The notes under the pieces were generated by a model. That model saw only the letters and a list, made by a program, of their open reading frames with translations. It did not search any database and was not told the DNA's origin. Made by a program: the position numbers and the translations under genes. Positions 14,745 through 24,488 of a stretch of 64,000 bases of DNA are shown here, in pieces. The stretch spans positions 11,475,118-11,539,117 of the forward strand of contig OZ234503.1 in assembly GCA_965153455.1 (NCBI GenBank), written 5' to 3'. Within the stretch, counting starts at the first letter, position 1; every line of letters starts with the position of its first letter. Origin of the DNA: Sphagnum compactum (Eukaryota > Bryophyta > Sphagnopsida > Sphagnales).

Positions 14745-15735
14745 GCAAGAAGAAATTAGGAAAAGGAAAAAAAAAATTCACAATTTAAAGCTTCAACTGG
14801 ATTGACAATTGATCAATCCAGAAGGAAGATGGAAAATATTTACATCGAAGATCAATCAATCTTGTTGCCAAGTGATGTTGTACTCACTCATCACTAGTAT
14901 CTCTGATCTGTTGTCAAGTGATCTTGAGCGATGTTGTACTCATCACTAGTTAGTTAGCTTAGCAGAGGATACACTAGCTAACATTCACTTGAAGAGAGAA
15001 CCACCTTATCTTGCAACCACCCAATAAACTTTTTACCTCAAGAGCTCCCAAGACGAAGTTGGGAAGACTTGGCAATCCTCTCTCACCAATTGACACATTA
15101 GCTGCCACATTCAAGTGCTCGAATCGGACTTCGATTTTTGGAAGCTCTATCCCCACCCTGGAAACATAATGTATTATTCAAATCAACCGAGCAACCGAGC
15201 AAACCAAGAAACCAAGAGGAAAGGATGACAGTTCTGTCAGTAGTTTTGAAGATTAGGATCCGAGCAGCTTGATGAGCAGCTTGATGGGTTGGGATTTTTG
15301 TTTTTGTGTGCGCGTGTGTGTGTTTTTTTGGGGAGTAGAGATTGGAGATATTGATCCTTAGAACTTAGATTCGTACCTGTCGATTCTTTCTCGGGTCTTG
15401 CGAAGAAAGCGTTCATTGTCATCGTCGATTTGTCGCAAGAGATTGGAAATGAGTTGTTGTCGAACTTCATAGCTAATCTTGGTTACATCAAACTCTTGGT
15501 GCGAGATTTTGCCTCCTGAGTCTGCCGAGGTGTTCTTCAGTATGGCCGTGCGTATGCGATCGTAAGTGGGAAGCTTTTGTAAGGCTGCCCATTTCAAGGC
15601 TTCTTCATCATCCTGCTCTCCTCGTGTACTCGTCGACGATCGAGTAAATTCCCCAAGCCCATTACTGACCGCCCTACTGTATGTCCCCCACCCATCTCCA
15701 GCTCCTGCAGATTCCCGCACTGCCGCCGCCTCCAT
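5354..15735 (-). CDS. Full-size PDR-type ABC transporter (ABCG subfamily), 23 coding exons
   Basis: ATP-driven exporter of the plant pleiotropic drug resistance family, expected at the plasma membrane. Exons (descending): 15735-15377, 15157-15037, 14691-14603, 14089-14005, 13843-13684, 13456-13380, 12961-12908, 12651-12561, 12295-11994, 11766-11485, 11226-10910, 10772-10612, 10383-10280, 9913-9748, 9465-9307, 9067-8907, 8765-8433, 7998-7708, 7554-7337, 7119-6892, 6666-6495, 6337-6083, 5620-5354. They sum to 4452 nt (1483 residues), near the usual 1400-1500. Order is NBD1-TMD1-NBD2-TMD2. NBD1 has Walker [10 protein letters not shown] (196-204), signature SGGQKKR (from 336) and Walker B LFMDE ending at E360. 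NBD2 has GVSGAGKTT (928-936), the PDR signature LSTEQRKR (1035-1042) and [13 protein letters not shown]. The C-terminus NFQRR is typical of the family. Both Walker A lysines and both Walker B glutamates are present. A GTG precedes the ATG in frame; ATG 15735 is the first plausible start. Least certain is the exon 15 donor (9307) and exon 16 acceptor (9067), in the poorly conserved linker. Substrate unknown. Confidence 0.95.
5629..5660. repeat. (AC)16 microsatellite at the last intron's 3' splice site
   Basis: Sixteen AC units on the plus strand, read as (GT)16 in the transporter transcript. They end eight bases from the acceptor of exon 23, so they occupy the polypyrimidine-tract position. 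Confidence 0.95.
6867..6890. repeat. (GTA)8 microsatellite overlapping a 5' splice site
   Basis: Eight GTA units. On the coding strand this reads GTAC followed by TAC repeats, and it forms the first bases of the intron after transporter exon 20. Confidence 0.9.
8068..8365. repeat. Minisatellite of about 50 bp in transporter intron 17
   Basis: About six imperfect units, each containing a variant of AAATGTACCCATCTAAACAT followed by AATCAACAAAA and CCCCACATAC. They lie wholly in the intron between exons 17 and 18. Unit length is about 49-51 bp, with shorter or diverged units at the edges. Confidence 0.85.
14707..14744. repeat. (CAGA)n microsatellite upstream of the exon 3 acceptor
   Basis: About nine and a half CAGA units, read as TCTG repeats in the transporter transcript. 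They supply the pyrimidine-rich tract just before the acceptor at 14692-14693. Confidence 0.9.
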
Positions 15736-15871
15736 CACCCTTGAATCAATCCCCCCCCTTCACTGCTCACGACCCCATCACACCAATCACTAAAATAGCT
15801 TCCAACGAAGGAAAATGGGTGGAGATTCGCGACGCCCTCTTCAGCTTATTCACAAAACCCATACACACACA

Positions 15872-15874
<3 letters not shown>

Positions 15875-15912
<38 letters not shown>
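15875..15912. repeat. (TC)19 repeat, (GA)19 on the transporter strand
   Basis: Nineteen dinucleotide units starting about 140 bp upstream of the transporter ATG. In the gene's orientation this is a GAGA tract in the promoter or 5' UTR. Plant BBR/BPC proteins bind such tracts, but a regulatory role here is inference. Confidence 0.9.
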
Positions 15913-15917
<5 letters not shown>

Positions 15918-16027
15918 GTGTGCATTCTCAGCTGCACTTTGAGCTTCGATTCTTTCCAGAGATCATTTTCAAACAATCAATCATTTTCGAAGTCGAGCTC
16001 CCCAAAACAGCATCTGTCTTTTTACAA

Positions 16028-16275
16028 TTACCTACTGCTCCTCTTCTTCTTCTTCTGCTAAACCCTTTTCTTCTTCTTCTTCTTCTTCTGCTAAATCATC
16101 ATCTTCTTCATCTTCTGGTAAATCCTTTTCTTCTTCTTATTCTAATCACAAATTCTCTTCTTCTTCTTCTTCTTCTTCTTTTTCTACTAAATCATCATCA
16201 TCATTATCTTCTTCTTCTACTTCTGATTCCTCTGGTAGATTCTCTTTCTTCTTCATCAGATTCTTCTTCTGGTAA
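16028..16275. repeat. TTC/CTT low-complexity tract with an irregular longer unit
   Basis: Pyrimidine-rich triplet tract. Runs of TTC are interrupted at irregular intervals by GCTAAA, GGTAAA or ACTAAA followed by TCC or TCA. Several frames are open, including a serine-rich one, which is expected for such a tract. I do not call a gene. Confidence 0.75.
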
Positions 16276-18452
16276 ATCCTGAGCTTGTAGCTCTAAGAGT
16301 GATGAATTAATTCAATTAATTAATTAGTGGGTAACACTGTTTTCAAACTTTCTTTCAGGCCACTCACTGCACATGACCAAATCATGTGGGATGAAGATGA
16401 TCAACAATATCATCTGTAAATAAAATTTGTGACTAAAACACAAAATGTCATCAATTTTCTTGTGACAAATTCTAGACACACAATTTGTGACTAGATTTTG
16501 TTGTGACATTCGTGTAGATGATGATGATGATGATCTTTAGATCTATAGAGTCTTGAAATTGTGAAAACTCGTAGTTTTTAATATTTTAATCGTTTGTGAT
16601 GTTGAGTTTGATGATGATGATGACTATGAAAAAAGTGTCTTCTTGAAATCCACCATCGCACGAACGAGAAGAAAATATTCTCTAGTGTTGGCATCCATCC
16701 ATGATCGACAAAATGAAAACATGAGCCAACCGAATAAATATTATTAAACTATGTACATACATCCTTTGGGCCCAAATCCCACAAGGACCGGACAATGTGC
16801 CAAAGTGTAGTAGTGTCGATGATGATGGTCATTAAAAATATCGCTACCCCAAAAAAAAAGACTAGTGAAAAAAGCAGCTCTTGATCTTTTCTTTTGGGGT
16901 TTCTCTCACTTTCTTTCTTTGTTTTAGACATCATTTCAATATGTTGTTCTATTTTTGATTTCGATTTAATTGGCTCTGTGTTGGCATGTCAATGCCTATC
17001 AAGTACATCGTTGTCCTCAGTGTGCTCTATCCAGTATGTGATCTCCCAAACATGTTTCTCACATCCAAGTTTAGTTACTTATTTATTTTTGTTATCGCAC
17101 CCGAAAAAATCGTAAACTGCAACTGGGATTGCAACTAAGTGGGAGATGAATAAACGAGTTTCACACGATTTTTATTATTAAATTATTGAAATTTTACGTT
17201 TATGATTTAGTTGAAAGGGGGAACTTTTAAAATTAAATCAATTTTTTTTTTGAGTTTTAAATTTTGAATTTTTTTTGAAACAAATTTCACTAGTTAAAAA
17301 AACATTATGTAGAATAGCGCAACACATGAGTGAGAAGGTGCTACATAGTACAAACCATGGTGACATTAAGATATATGACTACTACAATGAGAATCTTGAA
17401 AGGTAAGTGTTTTTTCAAGACTAGGTTGACAATAGCTACGGATGCAAAAGGGGAAGGCAAACAAACACCTAATAGTATTTGCATGGTCCCGTCAACAAAC
17501 ACTAGAAATTGGCTTCCAAATATGAATTTGTATGTGCATTGTTAGTTGGTGACATTGTGGATCAGATTTCTATTATAACCTTGGCTTTAAATTGAAACAT
17601 TTTCATCCAGGTATTACACATAAATGGTGATTTTATCTCAATTTTGTTTGTGTGTTCCACAACATAAGAAGAATGTCTAGCAATTCAATGTTGCTATAAT
17701 GTTTCGACTATCCACCTCTTCTTATATCATTGGAACATGTTGTGTTCAACTAGTTTTAAGCCATTTAGCTTCCGGAGATCAAGAAATTTATTAATGCAAA
17801 TCGCATTACTGCAAATATGTGAAAAATCTCAAATATGTTTTAACCGATTGCTATGTATTTGGCTTAAAATGCCTACCCTTTCCCAAACACATCTCTACAT
17901 ATTTTTTCATGGGGGGCCCAAAATTGGAATTTTTTGAACAAGCACATCCTGTTAAATTTGTTTTGGTGCACACCCCCCCAAAATACCAAAGTAAGTGCTT
18001 CTAGAAAAACAACACTTGAATTCATTATCTTATCTAAAAATGGCAATTTCCCAAAAAAGAAAAGAAAATCCTAAAAGTCTGGCAACAACTTCTTCGGTGC
18101 TTTCTTTTCCACAAAAAATGCTTTGCACTCTGTCACTTGGATTCCTTTTTGTCGCCGAGTGTGAAAATTTTGGGCCCCAAAAACTAAAAATGTTAATGGG
18201 TAGTTATTATTTGGTCTGACATTTTGATTGAAGCTTTTTCTCCAGTAAAGCTGCTTACCTTCCTTTCATTCTTGGGAACTTCATAAAGCATTTATTTTCC
18301 AGGCCATGGTGAACCAACACTTCCTTTGGTACCTTTCACTTTTTTGAGTGAGGCCTCTTAGTGGCCATATTAAGCTCATATACATATATATATATATGTT
18401 TGAACATAGAGACCTGATTTTAGTTTAGTCTAATCATAGTCTATTTCTAATG

Positions 18453-18868
18453 TTTTTAAATAATTTAAATGAATTTTGGGATTTTTACCATGATTCCAAC
18501 ATGGGTAGTGCTCAAGCCTAAGCATAGGCTATCTGTAATTTTTTTTAAATAATTTGAATGAATTTTGGGTTTTTCACCATGATACCAACATGGGTAGTGC
18601 TCAAGCCTAAGCATAGGCTATTTGTAATATTTTTCAACAATTTAAATGAATTTAATTTTTTACCATGATACCAATATGGGTAGTGCTCAAGTCTAAGCAC
18701 AGGCTACTGGTAATATTTTTAAAATAATTTAAATGAATTTTGGGATTTTTTACCATGATATACCAATATGGGTAGTGCTCAAGTCTAAGCACAGGCTACT
18801 GGTAATATTTTTAAAATAATTTAAATGTATTTTGGGATTTTGACCATGGATACCAACATGGATAGTGA
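18453..18868. repeat. Tandem repeat, about 90 bp, 4-5 copies
   Basis: The block CATGGGTAGTGCTCAAG or a close variant recurs at about 18501, 18590, 18676 and 18768 (spacing roughly 86-92), with a decayed fifth unit. Each unit also carries AATTTAAATGAATTTTGGG and a near-palindrome AGCCTAAGCATAGGCT or a variant. Neighbouring units 3 and 4 share the same substitutions, so they derive from a recent local duplication. Confidence 0.9.
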
Positions 18869-19321
18869 GTTCTCATTGGTTTCACCCAATGACATTTCTT
18901 TCTGATCTCTTCACTATGGAGTGTGAATGAGTTCCATTTTGGACAACTTCATGGAACAAGTTTTCTATTGCAAGTTTTAACTGTTGTTGTTGTTGTTGGT
19001 GGTGGTTTGAACTTTGAACTTTGTCACACTACTGATACTTAGGTAGAGCCATTTGGCAATGAGGAGGAGCCTCTTGATTTTTGTTCCTTGTGTGCGGGGG
19101 AGGTAACCCTTTCTTCTTCTTTTCTATTTCATATTTCAATCCTTAAGAAAATTTCTTCGGTCCAAATTGGAGTTTTGGAATAAAAGGTCGTGAATTTAAC
19201 AGAAATCTTTTGTTTAGAGTTATGATAATATGTGAGAGTGGGTTTGATATCACGGAAGATATGGAACACGTGCCTTTGGTGTTGTTGTGTGATATTCCAA
19301 GGTCATCACAATAATCATATC

Positions 19322-19731
19322 AACTAGTGTGGCCTGGCCCAAGTGTTACCACGTCCTCAACTGATTTTTTTCCTTTCAAAACCTGGTTTTTTTCGGAATT
19401 TATTTGAATTTTCAGCAGCAAAAATCACTTGAAAATCAATATATCCAAATAATCTTACCAAATAAAATTCCATTAAATCCTGCTCTTCAAGATCTTTCCA
19501 ACGACACCCAAAAAGGCACATTCCAATTCCTCCTAAATTTTCAAGCTACGATTTGATTTAATTTTCAGTGAAAAAATCATTCAATATTCAAGAACTTTTG
19601 CACCACAAGTCCAAATGTCATGGAACCAAAGCCCATGCACCCCTCCTCGTCGAGAGCTTTGGAAAGACACCAAGAAACATGATCTGAAGCATCCTCTCGA
19701 TCGCTGGAGATTATTCTCATAACTACAAAAC
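19322..19731 (+). repeat. Dispersed repeat, copy A (about 410 bp)
   Basis: Co-linear over its length with 47661-48149. Shared blocks include AACTAGTGTGGCCTG at the left edge, CATTAAATCCTGCTC, AGATCTTTCCAAC and CCAAAAAGGCACATTCC in the middle, and CTCATAACTACAAAA at the right edge. No coding capacity, LTR structure or terminal inverted repeats are seen. It is followed directly by CCCTAAA motifs. Probably a non-autonomous mobile element of unknown class. Confidence 0.85.
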
Positions 19732-21283
19732 AAAAACCCTAAACCCTAAACCTAAACCCTTGCTTCATAGATAGATGATTGTATCAATATTTAATTTCAA
19801 ACACATTGTTAAAGTGTTTGAATACTATCATAATAATAATAATAACAATAAGAGTAAGTTTGTGATTCGGTTGTAGATGATATGGATTTCTTGATAGTAT
19901 TTTTTTTTCCATTCCTCATGGATTGAACAATTAGCCAGTTCTTTCCATTGGAGCATATATGCTCATAAGGGCATCAAAATATTTTTGTTAAAAAATAGAA
20001 AAAAAAAAAGATCTGGTTGGGGATTAAACATATTGTTAGTTTGTGAAAAAAATTCAGGTATACTCAATATATTCACAACTATATTTACCAGTGTTGGGTG
20101 GTTATTAGAAATGGCAAATAATAACCAATTCTGATTTTTTTATTTTTTTTATGTTTTTCAGAGCATTAGTAAAGAAAGATTTAGCAATAAATGATGACCT
20201 TTTATTTGAACCTGTTTATTTTTTATATTTATATATAGTCTAGTTACGTAACGCAATCAAGAATAAAAATCTAACCCAACTAGCCCCAAAACATCTAATT
20301 TTTTTGGAGATTTTTTCAATTTAAATTTTGAAATATTGTGATGGGATATTATTCATTTTTTAAAATTTGAAAATTCATTTCAGCACAAAATTTAGCACAG
20401 AAAAAAAAAATGACGGTTCTCAGAAAATCCAAGAATGGATTTTGATATATACCAGCCATATATACCCTTAACTCAGGTGTGGTTCATCCACAACTAATTC
20501 ATAATCAGGTTTCCAATGGATGGTGCAATGGATGATGGAAGTCGCGTAAGTACTCCATCCAAAAGGTTAACCCCCTAATTATCCCATCCCATACATGGAA
20601 GGAAAATGCAAACCACATTTTTTTTTAATTATGACTTTCAATTGAATGGGTATGATCATGTTGAAGAATCTTTTTCTTCTGTTTTTTTAATTTTTTAATG
20701 AAATTTCACATGAAAGGAAAGATGGAATATTTTTGGAATATTCCAACAGATTCTTTGCACAGCCCAAAAACATTTTGAAAGAATTTTTTTTCGAATTTTT
20801 AAGAATAATATATCAATTGTACCTAGGCTAGTTAGGCACTAATTATTTATTTTTTAGAATTGCTGAAAATTTCTGAAAAATGATTTATCGGAAAGAAACT
20901 CTCTCAAAGCACAATAGTGACTTACTAGCTTCATTATTTAAGTATAGTGCCCAATTGTAAAATATTATTATTTTACATGCCAAAAGAAAATGACTAGAAA
21001 ATTATCATTATTATTATGATTTAGGCACCTTGTTGGCCAAGGTGTACTAAGGTAATTGGGGTGGAAGCTGCTAAGGTACTACAATACACACTACACGCAT
21101 GTGCAAAACAAAAAAAAAAAAAAAATTCCATAAAATTATTTTATTTTTATTCCTTTTGTTAGGAAGCTGAACACGAAAAAATCCAAAGTGAACAACAACA
21201 ACAACAAACTTTCTTCTTGATGGCAAAACTATCTAATTAGGTATACTAGCTAAGCTAACATGGAAACCAAAACATTCCAAATG
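19732..21283. other. AT-rich intergenic DNA
   Basis: Starts with a few CCCTAAA-type telomere-like motifs (about 19736-19762), then AT-rich sequence. No gene, RNA gene or clear repeat is seen in the remainder. Confidence 0.6.
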
Positions 21284-21870
21284 GATTACCTTAAACCCTA
21301 AACCCTACCAACCAAAATGCCTTAGGTGGGCTCTATATATGCATTTTAACCTTAAACCTTACCAACCAAAATGCCTTAAATAGGTTATATATACATCTTA
21401 ACCCTCAACCCTAGCAACCAAAATGCTTTAGGTAGCTTACATCCATCTTAACCCTAAACCCTATCAACCAAAATGCCTTAAGTAGGTAATATATATATAC
21501 ATCTGAACCCTCAATCCTAGCAACCAAAATGCCTTAGATAGCTTATTATATCCATCTTAACCCTAAACCCTACCAACCAAAATGCCTTAAGTAAGTAATA
21601 TATACATCTCAACCCTAGCAACCAAAATGCCTTAGGTAGCTTATATCCATCTTAACCCTAAACCCTACTAACCAAAATGCCTTAAGTAGGTTATATATAC
21701 ATCTTAACCCTCAACCCTAGAAACCAAAATGCCTTAGGTAGCCTATATCCATCCTAACTTTAAACCCTACCCACCAAAATGCCTTAGGTAGCCTATATCC
21801 AATCTTAACCCTAAACCCTACCCATCAAAATGCCTTAGGTAGCCTATATATCCATCTTAACCCTAAAGCT
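21284..21870. repeat. Satellite of about 52 bp with embedded telomere motifs, 11 copies
   Basis: The core AACCAAAATGCCTTA or a variant occurs 11 times, with ATG positions at about 21317, 21371, 21423, 21473, 21529, 21582, 21627, 21677, 21729, 21779 and 21830 (spacing 45-56). Units are joined by telomere-type CCCTAAACCCTA or diverged CCCTCAACCCTA stretches. Two unit types alternate through the middle of the array, giving a dimer of about 103 bp. This is an interstitial telomere-like satellite, not a chromosome end, because unique sequence follows on both sides. Confidence 0.92.
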
Positions 21871-22171
21871 CAATGAAAAAGATATTTGGAATCTTGTGGA
21901 CTAGGTTCAAAGTATGGAAAACAAAATCAAAAAATTGTTCCCATGAAATCAAATTCTCAAGGAAGCTCACTGAGGACTTTCCTATGGAGGAGGTGAGAAA
22001 GACAAATTTAGAAATGAAATTTATAGTACCAATCTTTTTTAAAAGAACATACTTCCATGGATTTTGGTGACCTCAAAGATTATGTCATTTGAGATGACAT
22101 CACATTTCTTTCCATTGACATATAGATATAGGTGGCAAAGATTTGAGCATAGATTGGGGGATGAATGTCTT

Positions 22172-22197
22172 GGGGGGGGAGGGGGGGGGGAGGGGGG
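22172..22197. repeat. Long G-tract, potential G-quadruplex
   Basis: G8-A-G10-A-G6 on the plus strand. The run length allows intramolecular G-quadruplex formation. It is not near any recognised gene. Confidence 0.8.
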
Positions 22198-23460
22198 AAC
22201 AACTTAGGAAAACTTGGGGAACTTTTGGGAACACCCATGTGAACATGATGAGAACAACATTGGGAACAAGGGGGAACCCAAAAAAACAATTGGAACCCTC
22301 ATGAGAAGAGAGTGTACCTATGCTGAGCCTTCTCATTGGTTGCATGGGTAGAGGCACAAAGTGTAGGACATACCTAGTAAGAAGACTTGCTTTGCACACC
22401 ACAAGAACAACTCTTTCTTGGGTACTTTCTTGCACCATAAGACATGGTGATTTTGCACAACAAAATACCACAACAATATGATGGCAAAATTTTGTCACTC
22501 TGGTGGATCTTTTTGTGTTTGTGTGAAAAGAGGAAAAGTCTCTTGACAATTAGGGAGAGACAAAAAATGTGCAACGATACCTAAACCCTAAATCCAACTT
22601 TTTTTTAAAGAAATTCAAAAAAATATAGACATATTATGAGTAAAACCCATTATAAGTAAAACCCATTGTAATATAGTTTTAGATTTTGCAAGGTAAGTTG
22701 TTATCAACAAAATCTAGCTTGAATTTTGTATTATTTATTTTTGTATTAGGAAAGGCAAAAGTGGGCCCAACATTTCCAACTTCAACTATGCTATTTTTAA
22801 GTGACTAAATGGCATTTGGGTAGATGCCATAATTTGGGGGGGGGCATAAAACATGGAGCAAGTAATAAAATAAACAAAAAGGGTCCAATCTCTTCTCTTC
22901 TTTACCATCACTCAAGGGTGTACATGGTGCATGGAAGTTAAAGGAAAGGCTCTTCCAAAATGGCATGTTGTTGTTCCCTAAGGGAAGTTGCATAGGAAGC
23001 CTCTTCCTAGTGACTATGGCCAAAACACAAACACAACCACATTTCTCTCGTGCATATCAGATATGGGTCCACTTTGATTGGTTTCATTTTTTTGCTAAAA
23101 TAATCAAGCTCACAAAAGTACTTGTTATGAATGTTTTAGAATATGACCTTATATGGAGAGTTTGATTCTACTTACAATTTTGTAAGATGTTTTTTTGGTA
23201 AGAATATTTTGTTGGTTGAATGTTTTTAGTTGCCATTTTGATTTTTTTGATTGAAATTAAATTCTCAAAACAATGCATTTTATTTTCCATATTTTGTAAT
23301 CTTTCACTGCAAAGTAGAGGGGGAAAATTTTGGCTTTTGTAATATATATGAAATTGAATAGTAATATATTTAAAAATCTAGCATGGTGAACCATCAATGA
23401 ACAATCTATTTTTATTTGAAAGTATTACATGACACTCAATTTGTTGAAGTTGCAACATGA

Positions 23461-23496
23461 AAGTTTCCTATATATATATATATATATAGGAAACTT
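23461..23496. repeat. 36-bp perfect palindrome with AT core
   Basis: Arms AAGTTTCC and GGAAACTT flank a TATA-type core, giving 18+18 bases of perfect dyad symmetry. A short CATG extension on each side nearly continues the symmetry. It can form a cruciform or hairpin. Confidence 0.9.
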
Positions 23497-24216
23497 TTGT
23501 CATGAATTGTCTTGATTCACAACTTACAAGATGGGGGGCTCTTGGTTGATTATTTTAACAATTATAAAAGACTCTAAACTAAGTCATTCACTTATTTCTT
23601 CTAAGTAGGAATTATACTTCAAATTCTAGTTGCCATGTGTAAGTTAAATGGGCACATATGTAAAGTTAAATGGGCACATATGTGGTGTCAAAATAGATGT
23701 GAATTGTGAAGGCAACATGGGTGGTCTCAAAATAGATGTGAAGTGTTATTTGAATGAAGTGCATTGTACGTAGTTGACTATTGAAAACCACCACCTCCCT
23801 ATTTCATCAATGAATTGAATAATAGTTGATAATTGAAAGTAATCGCCTCAATGTTACATCATGAATGACAACTCAATTGAGTTGTATGTAGACCTTTCTC
23901 ATACTCCTCTTCTTTGAGACATTGTCTTTCCCAAGCATCTCAATATATCCCATAATGTTTGGGCACACTTCAACGTGTGTGTATATAATTTGTAAAGGTG
24001 TGGGAGAGAAGGGGGCAATGAAACAAAAGGATACCATTGAGCTTTTGTTTTTGAGAATGGTGGGCCAAAGAGGTGCTTCTACTAGGAAATGTCGATAGTT
24101 TTTAAAAAATTGGTGACGGATCAACAAATGTGTTTTTTTCAAATAATAATAAATTTTTTTCTTTAAAAACAATGGTCCCACCCATGAACTAAAAAATAGA
24201 TGGAACTAGATATGTT

Positions 24217-24488
24217 ACTAGTGGGTACTCGTGACGTTCGGACTCAATCCGTCCGTGCCCAGCCCGTCCGTGCCATGCCCAGCTCGTTCGTGCTCAGCCC
24301 GTGCCCAGTCCATGCCCAATTCGTGCCCAGTTCCCGCCCGTGCCCAAGACAGACTGACAGACCAAGCCTTGTCACAGACAGATAGACGTAATGTTAGGCA
24401 TCGCCCGCTGCTTCACCAGCCTCTCCCTCCTCCACCCCCCAAAACCCTCGTCACAGACAGACGGACTTACTGAATTAATATATATGAT
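24217..24488 (+). mobile_element. GC-rich insertion-like element, copy 1 (short)
   Basis: The left edge, TAGTGGGTACTCGTGACGTT then CGGAC, and the right edge, GTCACAGACAGACGGAC then TGAATTAATATATA, both match the edges of the longer copy at 26311-27099. The block GCTTCACCAGCCTCTCCCTC is also shared. The body is GC-rich in an AT-rich desert and has short internal repeats (CCCGTCCGTGCC types). There is no credible coding frame. Probably a non-autonomous transposable element or retroposon; the class is unresolved. Confidence 0.75.

Larger units (their letters stand above)
15736..18452. other. Upstream flank of the transporter gene and intergenic DNA
   Basis: The first few hundred bases must contain the promoter and 5' UTR of the minus-strand transporter. 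The rest is AT-rich, with no recognisable gene. Short frames near 16750-18220 show no domain or family signature. Confidence 0.6.
21871..24216. other. AT-rich intergenic DNA
   Basis: No gene recognised. The minus-strand frame at 22100-22549 contains no domain and runs through the G-tract, so I treat it as chance. Contains the perfect palindrome at 23461-23496. Confidence 0.6.

Noticed and set aside
15815-16282. 155-codon plus-strand ORF with leucine and histidine runs
   Set aside because: Produced by (TC)n and (TTC)n tracts. Other frames of the same tract are equally open.
22100-22549. 149-codon minus-strand ORF
   Set aside because: It runs through the G-tract, has no domain, no splice context and no codon-like composition. 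A chance frame.
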